This document shows, one piece after another, positions 60,378 through 62,999 of a stretch of 62,999 bases of DNA; positions within the stretch are counted from its first letter, which is position 1; each line of letters opens with the position of its first letter. Source of the stretch: Akkermansiaceae bacterium. Lineage in GTDB: Bacteria > Verrucomicrobiota > Verrucomicrobiia > Verrucomicrobiales > Akkermansiaceae. The position numbers and the translations under genes were made by a program. Under the pieces are notes generated by a model. It did not search any database. It was given only the letters and a program-made list of their open reading frames with translations, and was not told where the DNA came from. The stretch is taken from the NCBI GenBank assembly GCA_025354565.1, contig JANXMQ010000106.1, positions 1-62,999 on the forward strand, in the 5' to 3' direction.

Positions 60378-60815
60378 TCGCATTGCTTAACCTTGAGGCA
60401 GCTAGATGTGATCGGGAAGGGGAGCGCGGGCTTCCACCCTCCAGACCGCGCTCACGGGATTCACCGCCTCCATCGCCGCGCAGAAGCAGGGCGGCACCGT
60501 CAACAACGCCATCTCTGATGCCAGAGACGCCGGGACTCCCATCAGGGACGCCGGGATTCCTTTTAGGGTTACAAGTTGACCGGGAACATGGGTTACATAA
60601 CTGTCTCGATTTTCGTCTCGCCCTTTGAACTGTTTTCTTCACCGCAAAGCCGCTTTGAGGTAAGTATCATGCTGACCCTATTCGATCTTCAAATTTGAAA
60701 AATCTAGGCCCGACCCCGTTCACGCTGCAACACTCGGTAGTTTCTACTGGCTAGGTTTTGAAACAACAGGTCTTACACCTGATAAGAAGCGCCTTGCTTG
60801 GCTCGGCGCACAACG
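60378..60815. other. Intergenic stretch with mobile-element-like remnants
   Basis: No intact gene. A plus-strand run of 46 codons (60439-60579) reads LQTALTGFTASIAAQKQGG and on, with a partial direct repeat of GACGCCGGGAYTCC, and may be the tail of a lost gene. Next to its stop, GGGAACATGGGTTACATAAC resembles an insertion-sequence end, but no transposase follows. The rest shows nothing recognisable. Confidence 0.35.
60789..60809 (-). terminator. Hairpin after the antitoxin gene
   Basis: GCGCC and GGCGC arms enclose an 11-nt loop, just downstream of the antitoxin stop on the minus strand. A second small inverted repeat (CAGGT, ACCTG) follows. No T-run is present, so terminator function is uncertain. 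Confidence 0.35.
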
Positions 60816-61028
60816 TCAAAGGTGTGGCACGGCGGAAATTGAGCTTCCAGAGCGAAGCGAACGAAGGACTTTACCCGCCGTTGCCACCACCGTCTTGTTC
60901 GGGTTCTTCTTCTTGAGTGCTGCCTGTTCAGCGCGTGCCCAAGCTAAAATTTTGGTGCGATCATAGCCATGCTCGGCGGCGATGGATGCGCGAGCTGCTC
61001 GGACTTCTTCGATGATTGGATTTGTCAT
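60816..61028 (-). CDS. Antitoxin-like partner of the PIN toxin, 70 aa
   Basis: A 70-residue basic protein, MTNPIIEEVRAARASIAAE followed by a helical YDRTKILAWARAEQAAL and a Lys-rich tail. It resembles the short antitoxin-like proteins encoded after PIN toxins of this group. Its ATG overlaps the stop of the toxin gene by 4 bp, giving the less usual order toxin then antitoxin. It probably binds and blocks the PIN protein. The frame upstream of 61028 overlaps the toxin gene and is discarded. Confidence 0.65.
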   Translation of the reverse strand: MTNPIIEEVRAARASIAAEHGYDRTKILAWARAEQAALKKKNPNKTVVATAGKVLRSLRSGSSISAVPHL

Positions 61029-61501
61029 GGTTGTATTTTGATTAGTGTCTCCGGCGTACAAATCACTGGGACGTGAAGCTGGTGGTAACCGCAATAGTCT
61101 ATAAGTTCCTTCTGAAGAATTGCATTGGCAAGGTGTGTGCAATTCCACGTCAGAAGGTAGTCGATCTCGTGGACGATTGCGAGGGCAAGATGAGAGGCAT
61201 CGGTCGCCGACTTGTCGGGAAGCTGGAAAAGCTGAATAATATCGCTCTCCAATCGCTCGAATCCCTCCGGAATATCAAGAGTCGGGATACCGTCCAGCGC
61301 GTCGAGCCGCTTAGCAGCAAGCGCAGGATCGCCAACACTCGCTTCCGCCCGGGTAAAAACGGATGTGAAGATGCGAAATCGCCCCTTTTGAGTGTCCCAC
61401 CAGAAGCGTGTCGCATCTTGATCCGCAGCCAATGCGGGCTGCCTGCTCTTGCGAGATGTCAGGTAGCTTGGAATTGTCGTTTCAATGTAAACGGACTGCA
61501 T
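61025..61501 (-). CDS. PIN-domain toxin, VapC family
   Basis: A 158-residue protein of the PIN superfamily. It opens MQSVYIETTIPSYLTSRKS, the ETS/ETT variant in which Glu replaces the first Asp. FTRAEASVGD and SATDASHLALAIVHEIDYLL give further metal-binding acidic residues, and TWNCTHLANAI is a marker of this PIN group. Such toxins cleave RNA and are held in check by a partner antitoxin, here encoded immediately downstream with a 4-bp overlap. The gene lies 48 bp left of the 236-bp repeat and on the same strand as the small genes to its right. Confidence 0.8.
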   Translation of the reverse strand: MQSVYIETTIPSYLTSRKSRQPALAADQDATRFWWDTQKGRFRIFTSVFTRAEASVGDPALAAKRLDALDGIPTLDIPEGFERLESDIIQLFQLPDKSATDASHLALAIVHEIDYLLTWNCTHLANAILQKELIDYCGYHQLHVPVICTPETLIKIQP

Positions 61502-61549
61502 ACAAGGGTATGATTGCTGTTGGTAGTGCCGCTATACGGAGTTTCTTCC

Positions 61550-61785
61550 CGAACAGTCTTATTGAACGACCTGTCGGGTTTGGGGGGTATTAACCGACCG
61601 GTCGGTGATTAGGGTAATACCCGACCCGGAATTACAGACCTTGGCGACCTCGTTCATCAAACACTCGATAGGGTGTTCATGCTGGCGAGCCAAGCGGTAA
61701 ATCAGGATATGGGGAAATTTTATCGGTTTAAAGATGGTCCAGGGGGCTGGGAGCTCCCCCTTCTTTTTGTCTGGGAAGTTGTATT
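61550..61785. repeat. 236-bp direct repeat, copy 1
   Basis: Matches 62750-62985 at 232 of 236 positions (differences at 61558, 61572, 61665 and 61759), at an offset of exactly 1,200 bp. It contains a 92-bp imperfect palindrome (61564-61655) with ends GAACGA/TCGTTC, stem parts GGGTATTA/TAATACCC and a central perfect ACCGACCGGTCGGT. On the minus strand it ends with a GTTCGG core. The last 19 codons of the 154-residue gene, from QLPRQKE to the stop, are encoded inside it. Confidence 0.95.
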
Positions 61786-62192
61786 TGGGGAGGCGCGGGG
61801 TGTTCTGCGGTCTTTTTGATCTCCACTCCGCTAATCGACAGATCCATCCGTACAACGATCTCATACGACCCGTCCTCGGATGGAGCCCTCACTACCACTG
61901 AATCCGCACGCGACGTGGCTGTAAGATTTGGAAAGTAGTCTGGAACAGTTAGCGACTTGTCTGGATTATTCAGACAGAGGTCGGACTCCTTCAACAAGCC
62001 TTTGGCCGCCAACGTGAATAATGTGGGAGGAAAACTTCCAAACTTTGCATCATACTCATAAATCGCCTCCACAATCTTGATCAGCTTGGTGCCCCTGTCG
62101 GTTGCCTTAACTACGTGCCATGGCGGGATCTCCGCTACTGCAACAAATTGAGCGTAGACGAACACAATGATCGCGGAAATGAGCTTCTTCAT
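61728..62192 (-). CDS. Small secreted protein, possible cassette gene, 154 aa
   Basis: The signal peptide MKKLISAIIVFVYAQFVAVA is clear. The mature part has IVEAIYEYDAKFGSFPPTL and LFTLAAKGLLKESDLCL, reminiscent of the C-terminal region of type II secretion pseudopilin-like proteins, then beta strands (DSVVVRAPSEDGSYEIVVR). The C-terminal PRQKEGGAPSPLDHL lies inside the 236-bp repeat. The start is 4 bp after the GTTCTGC core of the attC-like site. No function is assigned. Composition is A+T-richer than the core genes. Confidence 0.55.
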   Translation of the reverse strand: MKKLISAIIVFVYAQFVAVAEIPPWHVVKATDRGTKLIKIVEAIYEYDAKFGSFPPTLFTLAAKGLLKESDLCLNNPDKSLTVPDYFPNLTATSRADSVVVRAPSEDGSYEIVVRMDLSISGVEIKKTAEHPAPPQIQLPRQKEGGAPSPLDHL

Positions 62193-62196
62193 TATT

Positions 62197-62290
62197 GCAG
62201 AACGTTGGATGTGATGTCACCGCGTCAATGCGGTGATTTTGGATTGAAATTGAAAAGCTTATGGCGGTTGACATCCATGACTTGTTCGGC
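62197..62290 (-). repeat. 94-bp attC-like imperfect palindrome
   Basis: It lies exactly between two small minus-strand genes, 3 bp after the stop of one and 4 bp before the start of the next. The ends GCAGAAC (62197-62203) and GTTCGGC (62284-62290) are inverted with one mismatch. Inner arms GATGTCACCGC and GCGGTTGACATC pair with one unpaired base. Paired outer cores, paired inner boxes with an extrahelical base and a variable middle are the architecture of integron attC sites; the core departs from the GTTRRRY consensus. Confidence 0.45.
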
Positions 62291-62293
62291 ATT

Positions 62294-62731
62294 TTATCGG
62301 TATGTTGGAATATCACCATCTTGATAATCCCATTTCTTGTATATTGAGTGGTTATTCACGCTCGAGTCATTGTAACCAACGCCAGTGAAAAAACCGTTCT
62401 TAAGAGTCACGTAAGCCGCCCAGTCCTTAGTGCCGAATCGATCATAGTAGTAAATTAGATTCAAGTCTCCATCAATACTTCCATATGCACCATCAGGAAC
62501 ACCACATGATGCTAAAATATGCCTTAAGTTCGCGTGGTAGCCGTCGAACGACTGCTGGCTTATACGAGATAAATTCTCCTCAAGCTTGATATTGTCGCCA
62601 TTGGCGGGTTCATAGGATTCTTGCGCGGAATGAGAATTCGCATCAATGAGATAAAGCACGCCGTATACAACACCGAAATTTACCACCATAACGGCGGTAA
62701 TCACGAGATAATATTTTAGTAGTGTCTTCAT
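62294..62731 (-). CDS. Small membrane-anchored protein, possible cassette gene, 145 aa
   Basis: One N-terminal hydrophobic segment (YYLVITAVMVVNFGVVYGVL) anchors a soluble part of about 110 residues rich in Tyr, Asp and Gly: GYHANLRHILASCGVPDGA, then GDLNLIYYYDRFGTKDWAA. I do not recognise the family. The start lies 16 bp after the GTTCGGC core at the end of repeat copy 2, and the stop is 3 bp before the attC-like site, as expected for a gene cassette. Composition is A+T-rich. Confidence 0.55.
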   Translation of the reverse strand: MKTLLKYYLVITAVMVVNFGVVYGVLYLIDANSHSAQESYEPANGDNIKLEENLSRISQQSFDGYHANLRHILASCGVPDGAYGSIDGDLNLIYYYDRFGTKDWAAYVTLKNGFFTGVGYNDSSVNNHSIYKKWDYQDGDIPTYR

Positions 62732-62749
62732 ACGCAGTATTTTATTCGC

Positions 62750-62985
62750 CGAACAGTATTATTGAACGACCGGTCGGGTTTGGGGGGTATTAACCGACCG
62801 GTCGGTGATTAGGGTAATACCCGACCCGGAATTACAGACCTTGGCGACCTCGTTCATCAAACACTTGATAGGGTGTTCATGCTGGCGAGCCAAGCGGTAA
62901 ATCAGGATATGGGGAAATTTTATCGGTTTAAAGATGGTCCAGGGGGCTGGGAGCTCCCGCTTCTTTTTGTCTGGGAAGTTGTATT
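62750..62985. repeat. 236-bp direct repeat, copy 2
   Basis: The second copy of 61550-61785, with four mismatches. Its palindrome is at 62764-62855. The minus-strand frame over its right end again encodes QLPRQKEAGAPSPLDHL and a stop (TAA at 62928-62930), so an upstream gene probably also ended in this repeat beyond the window. The copy ends 14 bp from the right edge. Confidence 0.95.
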
Positions 62986-62999
62986 GCAAAGCGCATAAG

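Noticed and set aside
58053-60383. Minus-strand open frame of 776 codons opposite the propeller gene
   Set aside because: Long but antisense; the plus-strand protein has propeller repeats and conserved Trp/Gly motifs, the minus strand none.
60326-60628. Plus-strand open frame of 100 codons after the propeller gene
   Set aside because: It overlaps the end of the propeller gene and is Arg/Pro/Ser-rich without motifs.
62759-62989. Open frames over the 236-bp repeats as a conserved protein (LITDRSVNTPQTR)
   Set aside because: The frame conservation follows from the DNA being nearly identical; the palindromes suggest a structural rather than coding role.

Overview
The window reads as chromosomal DNA of a Gram-negative member of the PVC group, most likely Verrucomicrobiota (inference). 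The indicators are a fused LpxC-FabZ gene (lipid A plus fatty acid synthesis), ECF sigma factors coupled to FecR/LamG and VWA membrane proteins, secreted sulfatases, very large secreted glycoside hydrolases ending in a calcium-motif plus beta-sandwich tail, and the long form of IspH. No rRNA, tRNA or CRISPR array was recognised.

Layout. 0.5-7 kb: secreted GH26-like hydrolase, SLC13-type permease, RibD-C reductase, a very small lipoprotein gene, and an SPFH protein paired with a zinc-ribbon membrane protein. 7-10.5 kb: ECF sigma factor and a large membrane VWA protein. 10.6-18.5 kb: mostly core genes (dapA, an aminotransferase, obg, a secreted protein/M23 peptidase/RidA run, YlbF, lpxC-fabZ). 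18.7-23.7 kb: esterase, then an accessory stretch with an A+T-richer KAP-type P-loop NTPase, a decayed transposase-like fragment and a two-gene nucleotidyltransferase module, bounded by thrS (23.8-25.7 kb). 25.9-29.2 kb: secreted hydrolase, RlmM-like methyltransferase and MFS transporter. 29.3-41.3 kb: a two-gene alpha-glucan operon, including a 2,723-residue protein that appears to carry both a GH13 and a GH57-like catalytic domain. 41.4-48.9 kb: ispH, a permease-thioesterase fusion, a GH65N-like secreted protein, a PpiD-like chaperone, a TPR protein and a probable diadenylate cyclase.

48.9-60.4 kb is accessory carbohydrate and sulfate-ester metabolism. It holds an adhesin-like fragment with a 21-bp minisatellite, and an operon of ECF sigma, FecR/LamG and two sulfatases. 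An EF-hand protein, an esterase, several gene remnants and a beta-propeller protein follow. 60.8-63 kb is a run of small minus-strand genes: a PIN toxin-antitoxin pair and two small secreted or membrane proteins. They are separated by two 236-bp direct repeats exactly 1,200 bp apart and by a 94-bp imperfect palindrome with attC-like architecture. I read this as a possible edge of an integron-like cassette array continuing beyond the right end.

The genes suggest a heterotrophic polysaccharide degrader: secreted GH13/GH57 enzymes for alpha-glucans, a GH26-like enzyme, esterases and sulfatases for decorated polysaccharides, with ECF sigma/FecR-type control of the sulfatase operon. All functions are assigned by reading motifs; no database search was run.
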